Shown piece after piece: positions 30,139-42,352 of a stretch of 64,000 nucleotides of DNA. Within the stretch, counting starts at the first letter, position 1; each line of letters begins with the position of its first letter. Origin of the DNA: Conchocele bisecta (Eukaryota; Mollusca; Bivalvia; Lucinida; Thyasiridae); NCBI GenBank assembly GCA_029237695.1, contig JAQRGA010000391.1, positions 1 through 64,000 of the forward strand, given 5' to 3'. The notes beneath the pieces are model-generated. The model saw nothing but the letters and a program-made list of their open reading frames with translations, was not told where the DNA came from and ran no database searches. The position numbers and the translations under genes are program-made.

Positions 30139-30489
30139 ATGTCAGTTGACGAACTTTATATTGCTATGATTGATGTAGGCTACACTGCCCTTAAACACCG
30201 CATAGCTGGCGCAGGGGGTATGATTCGTCTGGCCCGAGATTCTCTCGAGACGTGGCGCGAGGACGAAAAAGCGGCCACATTTTTCGCAAAGCGGATGTTA
30301 TATTCCTCCACCAATCCTGGGGGATTGGATTTTCCCAAGTTCCTTCAGAACTTAACCCCCAATCGCGATTGTACTTCCAACAAAGGTTTATTATTATCGA
30401 CGCAGTTACCGGACGATCTGGCGAGGGCATGTTGGAGATTGTCCGATATATTAGAATACATCGCATACGATGAACACGCGCAAACTTAA
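30139..30489 (+). CDS. Unknown 116-residue protein upstream of integrase
   Basis: It starts MSVDELYIAMIDVGYTALKH after an AT-rich TATATA leader (30103-30130). Contents: a soluble helical N-terminal part (RLARDSLETWREDEKA, FFAKRMLYSS), then a segment with two CCAATC/GATTGG palindromes (30311-30328, 30359-30371), then LARACWRLSDILEYIAYDEH. The last 20 bp overlap the integrase start. I do not recognise a family. Confidence 0.5.
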   Translation: MSVDELYIAMIDVGYTALKHRIAGAGGMIRLARDSLETWREDEKAATFFAKRMLYSSTNPGGLDFPKFLQNLTPNRDCTSNKGLLLSTQLPDDLARACWRLSDILEYIAYDEHAQT

Positions 30490-31165
30490 TACCAAACTAT
30501 CGGTTCGCCTAACGCGCAAGCTAGCGAACATGTACTATAGCCCCCGCGGGTACTGGAAGGGACTCGCTGCCATCAAGAACCTCGCGGCGGCGACCAAGGT
30601 TTCAGAAAACGCTGTCAAGGAATGGCTCAAGAAGCAGGCCATCTGGCAGATCTATTTACCCGCGCCTCACAATATTCCGCGCCCGAAATTCGACGTGCCG
30701 GTGCCGAACCAAGTTCACCAAGCGGATCTCCTGTTTCTCCCTCACGATCGCGTCGGTAGCAAGACGTACAAGTACGCACTGACAATCGTTGACTTAGCGA
30801 GTCGTTATAAGGGGACTGAGCCGTTGGTCACTAAAGAGTCTAAGGAGGTGGCCGAGGCTCTTTCCCGAATATATAAGAGGAGTCCTCTCAAATGGCCGAA
30901 TCTTCTCCAGGTCGATCCCGGCCGCGAGTTCATGGGCGCGGTCTCTCATCTATTGTCTCAGCACGACGTTTCTGTCAGACGCGGCCGCGTCAACATCCAC
31001 CGAGACCAGGGAATCGTGGAGCGGTTCAATCGAACCCTGGCTGATAGACTGTTCTGACACCAATACGCCAAAGAACTTGTAGACCCTCATTCGCGATCGA
31101 CCGAGTGGGTGGCCAGACTGCCCGCCGTGGTCTCCGCACTGAACGGAGAGGTGACCAGATTGATA
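30470..31165 (+). pseudogene. INT: Retroviral-type integrase, C-terminally truncated
   Basis: This enzyme inserts the viral DNA into the host genome. The helical N-terminal region YWKGLAAIKNLAAATKVSEN is followed by the RNase H-fold core. The catalytic Asp is in HQADLLFL, the second Asp in LLQVDPGREFMG, and the Glu in GIVERFNRTLADRLF, with 34 residues between the second Asp and the Glu. A TGA at 31055-31057 sits where relatives have Gly. The frame then continues (WVARLPAVVSALNGEVTRLI) to about 31165, where it is cut off before the chromodomain. It follows and overlaps the 30139-30489 gene. Confidence 0.9.
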
Positions 31166-31443
31166 AAAGTTCAAGGATGGAGTATGAGAGGAGGTCAGAC
31201 TTGTGGCCACCATAAATAAACTTACCACAACAACAAATGGGGCTTATGGAATTTGCGATCCGTGTACCTACTGATCTGGCACACTCTGTGATAACGGTCT
31301 ATATTGCTTGTAGGAAGAATGACAGCTGTTTCATTGATGGAATGGCAAACATTGCGGATCCTGATCAGACTGTGTATATGCACAGGCTGTTCTGGATCTA
31401 CACTTGTCGCAAAACCGATCAGCACGATTTCTTCAGTGACATT
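31166..31443. repeat. Dispersed bivalve-type repeat fragment
   Basis: The unit around TGTTTCATTGATGGAATGGC, GATCCTGATCAGACTGTGTA and TGGATCTACACTTGTCGCAA matches pieces at about 47310-47360, 44020-44070, 56765-56820 and 62985-63050. It separates the truncated integrase from the minisatellite. No gene is present. Confidence 0.6.
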
Positions 31444-34400
31444 GGGAGCCATCTGTTCATGGTGAGACAGTACATTGACGTGGGGCCCATCTGTTCATGT
31501 GAGACAGTACACTGGCGTGATAGCCATCTGTTCATGGTGAGACAGTACACTGGCGTGTGGACCACCTGTTCATGGTGAGACAGTTCACTGGCGTGGGGGC
31601 CATCTGTTCATGGTGAGACAGTACACTGGCGTGGGAGCCATCTGTTCATGGTGAGACAGTATTTGGGAGCATCTGTTCATGGTGAGACAGTACACTGACG
31701 TGGGAGCCATCTGTTCATGGTAAGACAGTACACTGGCGTGGGGGCCATCAATTCATAGTGAGACAGTATTTTGACGTGGGACACATCTGTCCATGGTGAG
31801 ACTGTACAATGCTGTGGGGGCCATCTGCTCATGGTGAGACAGTACACTGGCGTGGGAGCCATCTGTTCATGGTGAGACATTACACTGGCGTGGAAGCCAT
31901 ATGTTCATGGTGAGACAGTACACTGACGTGAGTGTCATCTGTTCATGGTGATACAGTACACTGACGTGGGAGCCATCTGTTCATGGTGATACAATAAACT
32001 GGGATGGGGGTCTGTTCATGGTGAGACAGTAAACTGACGTGGGATCCATATGTTCATGGTGAGACATTACGCTGGCATGGGAGCCATCTGTTCATGGTGA
32101 GACAGTACACTAGCGTGGTGATACAATGTTCATGGTGATACAATGCACTGGCGTGGGAGCCATCTGTTCATGGTGAGACAGTACGTGGGAGCTATCTGTT
32201 CATGGTGATACAGTACACTGGGGTGGGGGCCATCTGTTCATGCTGAGACAGGACACTGACGTGGGTACCATAAGTTCATGGTGAGACAGTACACTGGCGT
32301 GTGGGCCATCTGTTCATGGTGAGACAGTACTCTGGCGTGGGAGACATCTGTCCATACTGAGACAGGACACTGACATGGGAGCCATCTCTTCATGGAGAGA
32401 CAGTACACTGGCGTGGGGGCCATCTGTTCATGGTGAGACAGTACACTGGCGTGGGGATCATCTGTTCATGGTGTGACAGTACATTGACGTGGGGCCCATC
32501 TGTTCATGGTGAGACAGTACACTGGCGTGGGAGCCATCTGTTCATGGTGAGACAATAACCTGGCGTGGTAGCCATCTGTTCATGGTGAGACAGTACGCTG
32601 GCGTGGGAGCCATCTGTTCATGGTGAGACAGTACACTGGCATGGGAGCCATCGGTTCATGGTGAGACAGTACGTGGGAGCAAAATGTTCATGGTGAGACA
32701 TTACACTGGCGTGGGGTCCATCCGTTCATGGTGAGACAGTACACTGGGGTGGGGGCCATCTGTTCATGGTGAGAAAGTACACAGCCGTGGGAGCCATCTG
32801 TTCATGGTGAGCCAGTACACTGACGTGGGAGACATATGTTCATGGTGAGTCAGTACACTGACGTGGGAGACATCTGTTCATAGTGAGACAATACACTGGA
32901 GTGGGGCCCATCTGTTCATGGTGAGACAATACACTTGCGTGGTAGCCATCTGGCGTGGGGGCCATCTGTTCATGGTTAGACAGTACGCTGGCGTGAGAGC
33001 CATCTCTTCATGGTGAGACAGTACACTGGCGTGGTAGCCATCTGTTCCTGGTGAGACGGTACGTTGGAGCCATCTGTTCATGATGAGACAGTACAATGGC
33101 GTGGGGGTCATCTGTGCATGGTGAGACAGTACACTGGTATGGGGCCCATCTGTTCATGGTGAGACAATACACTGGCGTGGTAGCCATCTGGCGTGGGGGC
33201 CATCTGTTCATGGTGAGACAGTACACTGTCGTGGAAGCCATCTTTTCATAGTCAGACAGTACACTGACGTGGGAGACATCTGTTCATGGTGAGACAGTAC
33301 ACTGGCGTGGGGCCCATCTGTTCATAATGAGACAATACACTGGCGTGATAGCCATCTGGCGTGGGGGCCATCTGTTCATGGTAAGACAGTACACTGCCGT
33401 GGGAGATATCTGATCATGGTGAGACAGTACGCTAGCGTGGGGGCCATCTGTTCATGCTGAGACAGTACACTGACGTGTGAGCCATCTGTTCATGGTGAGA
33501 CAGTACACTACAGAGGGGACACTGGCTGGGGGCCATCTGTTCATGGTGAGACAGTACATTGACGTGTGGTGAGACAGTACACTGTTGTGTGTTGTCATCT
33601 GTTCATGGTGAGACAGTACACTGGTTTGGGGGCCATCTGTTCATGGTGAGACAGTACACTGGCATGGGAACCATCTGTTAATGGTGAGACAGTACGCTGG
33701 CGTGGAAGCCATCAGTTCATGGTGAGACAGTGCACTGCCGTGGGAGACATCTGTTCATGGTGAGACAGTACGCTGGCATGGAGGCCATCTGTTCATGGTG
33801 AGACAGTACACTGACGTGGGAGACATATGTTCATGGTGAGACAGTACACTGACGTGGGAGATATCTGTTCATGGTGAGACAGTTCACTGGCGTGGGGCCC
33901 ATCTGTTCATGCTGAGACAGTACACTGACGTGGGAGCCATCTGTTCATGGTGAGACAGTACAATGCCGTGGGAGACATCTGTTCATGGTGAGACAGTACG
34001 CTGGCATGGGGGCCATCTGTTCATGGTGAGACAGTACACTGACGTGGGAGCCATCTGTTCATGGTGAGACACTACACTGGCGTGGGGGCCATCAGTTCAT
34101 GGCGAGACAGTGCATTGACGTGGGGCCCATCTGTTCATGGTGAGACAGTACACTGGCGTGGGACCCATCTGTTCATGGTGAGACAATACACTGGCGTGGT
34201 AGCCATCTGGCGTGGGGGCCATCTGTTCATGGTGAGTCAGTATGCTGGCGTGGTAGCCATCTGTTCATGGTGAGACAGTACGTGGGAGCCATCTGTTCAT
34301 GGTGAGACATTACACTGGCTTAGGGACCACCTGTTCATTGTGAGACAGTACACTTGCGTGGGGGCCATCTGTTCATGGTGAGACAGTACACTGACGTGGG

Positions 34401-37400
34401 AGACATATGTTCATGGTGAGACAGTAAACTGACGTGGGAGATATCTGTTCATGCTGTGACAGTACACTGACGTGGGAGCCATCTGTTCATGGTGAGACAG
34501 TACACTGCCGTGGGAGACATCTGTTCATGGTGAGACAGTACGCTGGCATGGGGGCCATCTGTTCATGGTGAGACAGTACACTGACGTGGGAGCCATCTGT
34601 TCATGGTGAGACAGTACACTGGCGTGGGGGCCATCTGTTCATGGCGAGACTGTGCATTGACGTGGGGCCCATCTGTTCATGGTGAGACAGTACACTGGTG
34701 TGGGGGGCCATCTGTTCATGGTAAGACAGTACGCTGGCATGGAAGTCATGTGTTCATGGTGAGACAGTACACTAACGTGGGAGACATATGTTCATGGTGA
34801 GACAGTACCCTGACGTGGCAGACATCTGTTCATGGTGAGACAGTACGCTGGCGTGGGGGTCATCTGTTCATGCTGAGCCAGTACACTGACGTGGGAGCCA
34901 TCTGTTTCATGGTGAGACAGTACATTAACGAGGGGCCCATCTGTTCATTGTGAGATATTACACTGGTGTGTGGGCTATCTGTTCATGGTGAGACAGTACA
35001 CTGGCGTGGGAGCCATCGGTTCATGGTGAGACAGAACATTGACGTGGGGCCCATCTGTTCATGGTGAGACAATACTCTGGCGTGGGAGCCATCTGTTCAT
35101 GGTGAGACAATAACCTGGCGTGGTAGCTATATGTTCATGGTGAGACAGTACACTGGCGTAGGGACCATCTGTTCATGGTGAGACAGTACACTGGCGTGGG
35201 AGCCATCTATTCATGGTGAGACAGTACGTGGGAGCCATCTGTTCATGGTGAGACAGTACACTGGCGTGGGAGCCATCGGTTCATGGTGAGACAGAACATT
35301 GACGTGGGGCCCATCTGTTCATGGTGAGACAATAACCTGGCGTGGTAGCTATATGTTCATGGTGAGACAGTACACTGGCGTAGGGACCATCTGTTCATGG
35401 TGAGCACAGTACACTGGCGTGGGAGCCATCCTTATTCATTGGTGAGACAGTACGTGGGAGCCATCTGTTCATGGTGAGACAGTACGCTGGCTTGGGGGCC
35501 ATCAATTCATGGCGAGACAGTATATTGACGTGGGACCTATCTGTTCATTGTGAGACAGTACACTGGCATGGGAGCCATCTCGTCATGGTGAGACAGTACA
35601 CTGGCGTGGAAGCCATCTTGTTCATGGTGAGACAGTACACTGGCGTGGAGCCATCTGTTCATGGTGAGAAAGTACACTGACGTGGGAGACATATGTTCAT
35701 GGTGAGACAGTACACTGACTTGGGAGACATCTGTTCATGGTGAGACAGTACACTGGCGTGGGGCCCATCTGTTCATGGTGAGTCAATACACTGGAGTGGT
35801 AGCCATCTGGCGTGGGGGCCATATGTTCATGGTGAGACAGTACACTGGCGTGGGAGCCATCTGTTCATGGTGAGACAGTACACTGACGTGGGAGACATAT
35901 GTTCATGGTGAGACAGTACACTGCCGTGGGAGACATCTGTTCATGGTGAGACAGAACGCTGGCATGGGTCCATCTGTTCATGCTGAGACAGTACACTGGG
36001 GTGGGGGCGACCTGATTCAGCTGAGACAGGGACTGAAACGTGGGGTACCATATGTTCATGGTGAGACAGTACACTGGCGTGTGGGCCATCTGTTAATGGT
36101 GAGACAGTACACTGGCGTGGGAGCCATCGGTTCATGGTGAGACAGTACGTGGGAGCTATATGTTCATGGTGAGACATTACACTGGCGTGGGGCCCATCCG
36201 TTCATGGTGAGACAGTACACTGGGGTGGGGGCCATCTGTTCATGGTGAGAAAGTACTCTGGCGTGGAAGCCATCTGTTCATGGTGAGACAGTACACTAAC
36301 GTGGAAGCCATCGATTCATCGTCAGAAAGTACACTGGCGTGGGGGCCATCTGTTCATGGTGAGACAGTACACTGACGTGGGAGCCATCTGTTCATGGTGA
36401 GACAGTACTCTGGCCTGGAATCTATATTTTCATAGTCAGACAGTACACTGACGTGGGAGACACATGTTCATGGTGAGACAGTACACTGACGTGGGAGACA
36501 TCTGTTCATGGTGATAAAGTACACTGGCGTGGGGTCCATCTGTTCATGGTGAGACAATATACGTGCGTGGTAGCCATCTGGCGTGGGGCCATCTCTTCAT
36601 GGTTAGACAGTACGCTGGCGTGAGAGCCTCATCCTCATGGTGAGACAGTCAAACTGGCGTGGTAGCCATCTGTTCTGGTGAGACAGTACGTGGGAGCCAT
36701 TCGTTCATGGTGAGACCATTTCACTGACGTGGGAGCCATCTGTTCATAGTGAGACAGTACACTGACGTGGAAGCCATCGGTTCATGGTCAGAAAGTACAC
36801 TGGCGTGGGGACCATCTGTTCATGGTGAGACAGTACACTGACGTGGGAGACATCTGTTCATGGTGAGACAGTACACTGTCGTGGAAGCCATCATTTCATA
36901 GTCAGACATTACACTGACGTGGGAGACATATGTTCATGCTGAGACAATACACTGGCGTGTGGCGCATCTGTTCATGGCGAGACAATACACTGGAGTGGTA
37001 GTCATCTGGCGTGGGGGCCATATGTTCACGGTGAGACAGTACACTGCCGTGGGAGACATATGTTCATGGTGAGACAGAACGCTGGCATGGGCGCCATCTG
37101 TTCATGCTGAGACAGTACAGTGACGTGGGAGCCATCTGTTCATGGTGAGACAGTACATTAACGAGGGGCCCATCTGTTCATTGTGAGATATTACACTGGT
37201 GTGTGGGCTATCTGTTCATGGTGAGACAGTACACTGGCGTGGGAGCCATCGGTTCATGGTGAGACAGAACATTGACGTTGGGCCCATCTGTTCATGGTGA
37301 GACAATACTCTGGCGTGGGAGCCATCTGTTCATGGTGAGACAATAACCTGGCGTGGTAGCTATATGTTCATGGTGAGACAGTACACTGGCGTAGGGACCA

Positions 37401-40400
37401 TCTGTTCATGGTGAGACAGTACACTGGCGTGGGAGCCATCTATTCATGGTGAGACAGTACGTGGGAGCCATCTGTTCATGGTGAGACAGTACACTGGCGT
37501 GGGAGCCATCGGTTCATGGTGAGACAGAACATTGACGTGGGGCCCATCTGTTCATGGTGAGACAATACACTGGCGTAGGAGCCATCTGTTCATGGTTAGA
37601 CAATAACCTGGCGTGGTAGCTATATGTTCATGTTGAGACAGTACACTGGCGTAGGGACCATCTGTTCATGGTGAGACAGTACACTGGCGTGGGAGCCATC
37701 TAGTCATGGTGAGACAGTACGTGGGAGCCATCTGTTCATGGTGAGACAGTACGCTGGCTTGGGGGCCATCAATTCATGGCGAGACAGTATATTGACGTGG
37801 GACCTATCTGTTCATTGTGAGACAGTACACTGGCATGGGAGCCATCTCGTCATGGTGAGACAGTACACTGGCGTGGAAGCCATCTGTTCATGGTGAGACA
37901 GTACACTGGCGTGGGAGCCATCTGTTCATGGTGAGAAAGTACACTGACGTGGGAGACATATGTTCATGGTGAGACAGTACACTGACTTGGGAGACATCTG
38001 TTCATGGTGAGACAGTACACTGGCGTGGAAGCCATCTTTTCATAGTCAGACAGTACACTGACGTGGGAGACATATGTTCATGGTGAGACCGTACACTGAC
38101 GTGGGAGACATCTGTTCATGGTGAGACAGTACACTGGCGTGGGGCCCATCTGTTCATGGTGAGTCAATACACTGGAGTGGTAGCCATCTGGCGTGGGGGC
38201 CATATGTTCATGGTGAGACAGTACACTGGCGTGGGAGCCATCTGTTCATGGTGAGACAGTACATTGACGTGGGAGACATATGTTCATGGTGAGACAGTAC
38301 ACTGCCGTGGGAGACATCTGTTCATGGTGAGACAGAACGCTGGCATGGGTCCATCTGTTCATGCTGAGACAGTACACTGGGGTGGGGGCGACCTGTTCAT
38401 GCTGAGACAGGAGACTGACGTGGGTGCCATATGTTCATGGTGAGACAGTACACTGGCGTGTGGGCCATCTGTTAATGGTGAGACAGTACACTGGCGTGGG
38501 AGCCATCGGTTCATGGTGAGACAGTACGTGGGAGCTATATGTTCATGGTGAGACATTACACTGGCGTGGGGCCCATCCGTTCATGGTGAGACAGTACACT
38601 GGGGTGGGGGCCATCTGTTCATGGTGAGAAAGTACTCTGGCGTGGAAGCCATCTGTTCATGGTGAGACAGTACACTAACGTGGAAGCCATCGATTCATCG
38701 TCAGAAAGTACACTGGCGTGGGGGCCATCTGTTCATGGTGAGACAGTACACTGACGTGGGAGCCATCTGTTCATGGTGAGACAGTACTCTGGCCTGGAAT
38801 CTATCTTTTCATAGTCAGACAGTACACTGACGTGGGAGACACATGTTCATGGTGAGACAGTACACTGACGTGGGAGACATCTGTTCATGGTGATAAAGTA
38901 CACTGGCGTGGGGTCCATCTGTTCATGGTGAGACAATATACGTGCGTGGTAGCCATCTGGCGTGGGGCCATCTCTTCATGGTTAGACAGTACGCTGGCGT
39001 GAGAGCCATCTCCTCATGGTGAGACAGTACACTGGCGTGGAAGCCATCTGTTCCTGGTGAGACAGTACGTGGGAGCCATCTGTTCATGGTGAGACATTTC
39101 ACTGACGTGGGAGCCATCTGTTCATAGTGAGACAGTACACTGACGTGGAAGCCATCGGTTCATGGTCAGAAAGTACACTGGCGTGGGGACCATCTGTTCA
39201 TGGTGAGACAGTACACTGACGTGGGAGACATCTGTTCATGGTGAGACAGTACACTGTCGTGGAAGCCATCATTTCATAGTCAGACATTACACTGACGTGG
39301 GAGACATATGTTCATGGTGAGACAATACACTGGCGTGTGGCGCATCTGTTCATGGCGAGACAATACACTGGAGTGGTAGCCATCTGGCGTGGGGGCCATA
39401 TGTTCACGGTGAGACAGTACACTGCCGTGGGAGACATATGTTCATGGTGAGACAGAACGCTGGCATGGGCGCCATCTGTTCATGCTGAGACAGTACAGTG
39501 ACGTGGGAGCCATCTGTTCATGGTGAGACAGTACACTGTCGTGGGGGCCATCTGTTCATGGTGAGAAAGTACACTGGTTTGGGAGCCATCTGTTCATGGT
39601 GAGACAGTACACTGGTTTGGGAGCCATCTGTTCATGGTGAGACAGTACACTGGTTTGGTAGCCATCTGTTCATGGTGAGAAAGTACACTGACGTTGGAGA
39701 CATCTGTTCATGGTGAGAGAGTACACTGGCGTGGGAGCCATCTGTTCATGGTGAGACAGTACACTGGGGTGGGGGCCATCTGTTCATGGTGAGACAGTAC
39801 ACTGGTTTGGGAGCCATCTGTTCATGGTGAGACAGTACACTGGTTTGGGAGCCATCTGTTCATGGTGAGAAAATACACTGACGTTGGAGCCATCTGTTCA
39901 TGGTGAGACAGTACACTGGCGTGGGAGCCATCTGTTCATGGTCGGACAGTACTCTTGGGTGGGGGCCATCTGTTCATGGTGAGACAGTACACTGGTTTGT
40001 GAGCCATCTGTTCATGGTGAGAAAGTACACTTACATGGGAGCCATCTGGTCATGGTGAGACAGTACGCTGGCGTGGAAGCCATCTGTTCATGGTGAGACA
40101 ATACTGACGTGGGAGACATATGTTCATGGTGAGACAGAACACTGACGTGGCAGACATCTGATCATGGTGAGACAGTACGCTGGCGTGGGGGCCATCTGTT
40201 CATGCTGAGCCAGTACACTGACGTGGGAGCCATCTGTTCATGGTGAGACAGTACATTGACGTGGGGCCCATCTGTTCATAGTGAGATAGTACACTGGCGT
40301 GGGGACCATATTTTCATGGTAAGACAGTACACTAGCGTGGGAGCCATCTATTCATGGTGAGACAGTACGTGGGAGCCATATGTTCATGGTGAGACAGTAC

Positions 40401-42352
40401 ACTGGCGTTGGGAGCCATCTGTTCATGGTGAGACAGTACACTGACGTGGGAGATATATGTTCATGGTGAGACAGTACACTGACGTGGGAGACATCTGTTC
40501 ATGGTGAGACAGTACACTGGCGTGGGGGCCATCTGTTCATGGTGAGACAATAACCTGGCGTGGTAGCCATCTGTTCATGAGGAGACAGTACGCTGGCAAG
40601 GGAGCCATCTGTTCATTGTGAGACAGTACACTGGCGTGGGAGCCATTGGTTCATGGTGAGACAGTACGTGGGAGGTATATGTTCATGGTGAGACATTACA
40701 CTGGCGAGGATCCTATCTGTTCATGGTGAGACAGTACACTGGGGTTCGGGCCATCTGTTCATGGTTTGACAGTACGTGGGAGCTATATGTTCATGGTGAG
40801 ACAATACACTGGCGTGGGGCCCATCTGTTCACGGTGAGACAGTACACAGGCGTGGGGGCCATCTTTTCATAGTGAGACAGTACGTGTGAGACTTGTGTTC
40901 ATGGTGAGAAAGTACACTGGCGTGGGGGCCATCTGTTCATGGCGAAACAGTACACTGACGTGGGAGCCGTCTGTTCATGGTGAGACAGTACACTGGCGTT
41001 GGGGCAATATGTTCATGGTGAGACAGTACACTGGCGTGGGGGCCATCTGTTCATGGTCAGACAGTACGCTGGCGTGGAAGCCATCTGTTCATGGTGAGAC
41101 TGTACACTGGTGTGGGGACCATCTGTGCATGGTGAGACAGTACACTTGCGTGGGGCCATATTTTCATGGTGAGACAGTACACTGGTGTGGGAGCAACCTG
41201 TTCATGGTGAGACAGTACGCTGGCGTGGGGGTTATCTGTTCATGGTGAGACAATACACTGGCGTGGTAGCCATCTGTTCATGGTGAGATAGTACATTGAC
41301 GGAGGGCCCATCTGTTCATGGTGAGACAGTACACTGGTTTGCGGGCCATCTGTTCATGGTGAGACAGTACACTAGTTTGGGGGCCATCTGTTCATGGTGA
41401 GACAGTACACTGGCGTGGTAGCCATCTGTTCATGGTGAGACAGTACACTGGCGTAGGGACCACCTGTTCATGGTGAGACAGTACACTGGCGTGGGAGCCA
41501 TCTGTTCATGGTGAGACAGTACACTGACGTGGGAGCCATCTGTTCACATGGTAAGACAGTACACTGGCGTGGTGGCCGTCTGTTCATGGTGAGACAGTAT
41601 ATTGACGTGGGGCCAATCTGTTCATGGTGAGACTGTACACTGGCGTGGGTGGCATCTGTTCATGGTGAGACAGTATATTGACGTGGGGCACATCTGTTCA
41701 TGGTGAGACAGTACACTGGCGTGGGAGCCATCTGTTCACATGGTAAGACAGTACACTGGCGTGGGGGCCATCTGTTCATGGTGAGACAGTATATTGACGT
41801 GGGGCCCATCTGTTAATGGTGAGACAGTACACTGGCGTGGGTGCCATCTCTTCATGGTGAGACAATATATTGACGTGGGGCACATTTGTTCATGGTGAGA
41901 CAGTACACTGGCATGGGAGCAATATGTTCATGGTGAGACAGTACACTGGCGTGGGAGACATCTGTTCATGGTGAGACAGTATATTGACGTGGGGCCCATC
42001 TGTTCATGGTGAGACTGTACACTGGCGTGGGTGCCATCTGTTCATGGTGAGACAGTATATTGACGTGGGGCACATTTGTTCATGGTGAGACAGTACACTG
42101 GCATGGGAGCAATCTGTTCATGGTGAGACAGTACACTGGCGTGGGAGACATCTGTTCATGGTGAGACAAAACGCTGGCATGGGTCCATCTGTTCATGCTG
42201 AGACAGTACACTGGGGTGGGGGCCATCTGTTCATGCTGAGACAGGACTTTGACGTGGGTGCCATCTGTTCATGGTGAGACAGTACACTGACGTGGAAGCC
42301 ATCTGTTCATGGTGAGACATTACCTTGGCGTGGGGGCCATCTGTTCATGGTG
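31444..42352. repeat. 10.9-kb minisatellite, 39-bp unit
   Basis: The unit is CCATCTGTTCATGGTGAGAC followed by AGTACACTGGCGTGGGAG and a G, 39 bp in all, with variants at the ACTGGCG/ACTGACG and GGGAG/GGGGG positions. A common 31-bp form lacks ACACTGGC. By length there are roughly 280 units. Because 39 is divisible by three, long frames encoding 13-residue repeats appear on both strands; these are not genes. Confidence 0.97.
34900..39510. repeat. ~2.3-kb tandem duplication inside the minisatellite
   Basis: Rare variants recur in the same order at constant spacing: CATTAACGAGGGGCCCATCT at about 34922 and 37152, CTTGGGGGCCATCAATTCAT at about 35490 and 37755, GTGGGGGCGACCTG at 36001 and 38382, and CAATATACGTGCGTGGTAGC at about 36555 and 38935. 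The offset grows from about 2230 to 2381 bp through small indels. The block 34.9-37.13 kb was therefore duplicated to 37.13-39.51 kb. Confidence 0.85.

Larger units (their letters stand above)
24467..30371. repeat. Dispersed CCAATNNCGNATTGG palindromes in copy B
   Basis: Short perfect or near-perfect palindromes occur at 24467-24482, 24542-24555, 25788-25800 (minus), 27331-27345, 28891-28909, 28946-28961, 29158-29173, 29189-29202, 29219-29234, 29362-29374, 30311-30328 and 30359-30371. Many are followed by AGCAC, GTTGG or TGCRCC. At the first three sites copy A has shorter protein linkers without the palindrome. Confidence 0.8.
13394..31165 (+). mobile_element. Polinton/adintovirus-like element, copy B
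   Basis: Polymerase near the left end, morphogenesis genes in the middle, ATPase and a retroviral-type integrase at the right end match the known Polinton/Maverick layout. The ~17.8-kb span also fits the usual 15-20 kb. The right end is truncated inside the integrase and no terminal inverted repeat is found there. The left limit is set at the hairpin and is tentative. A PHD-finger fragment interrupts the polymerase 3' end. Confidence 0.85.

Noticed and set aside
31444..42352. Many reading frames of 60-120 codons with MVRQYTGV-like or CLTMNRW-like repeats
   Set aside because: They follow the 39-bp unit on either strand and carry no start context or domain. They are repeat artefacts.
31444..42352. 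CRISPR-like appearance of regular repeats
   Set aside because: There are no unique spacers; units are contiguous and variable, and the genome is eukaryotic.
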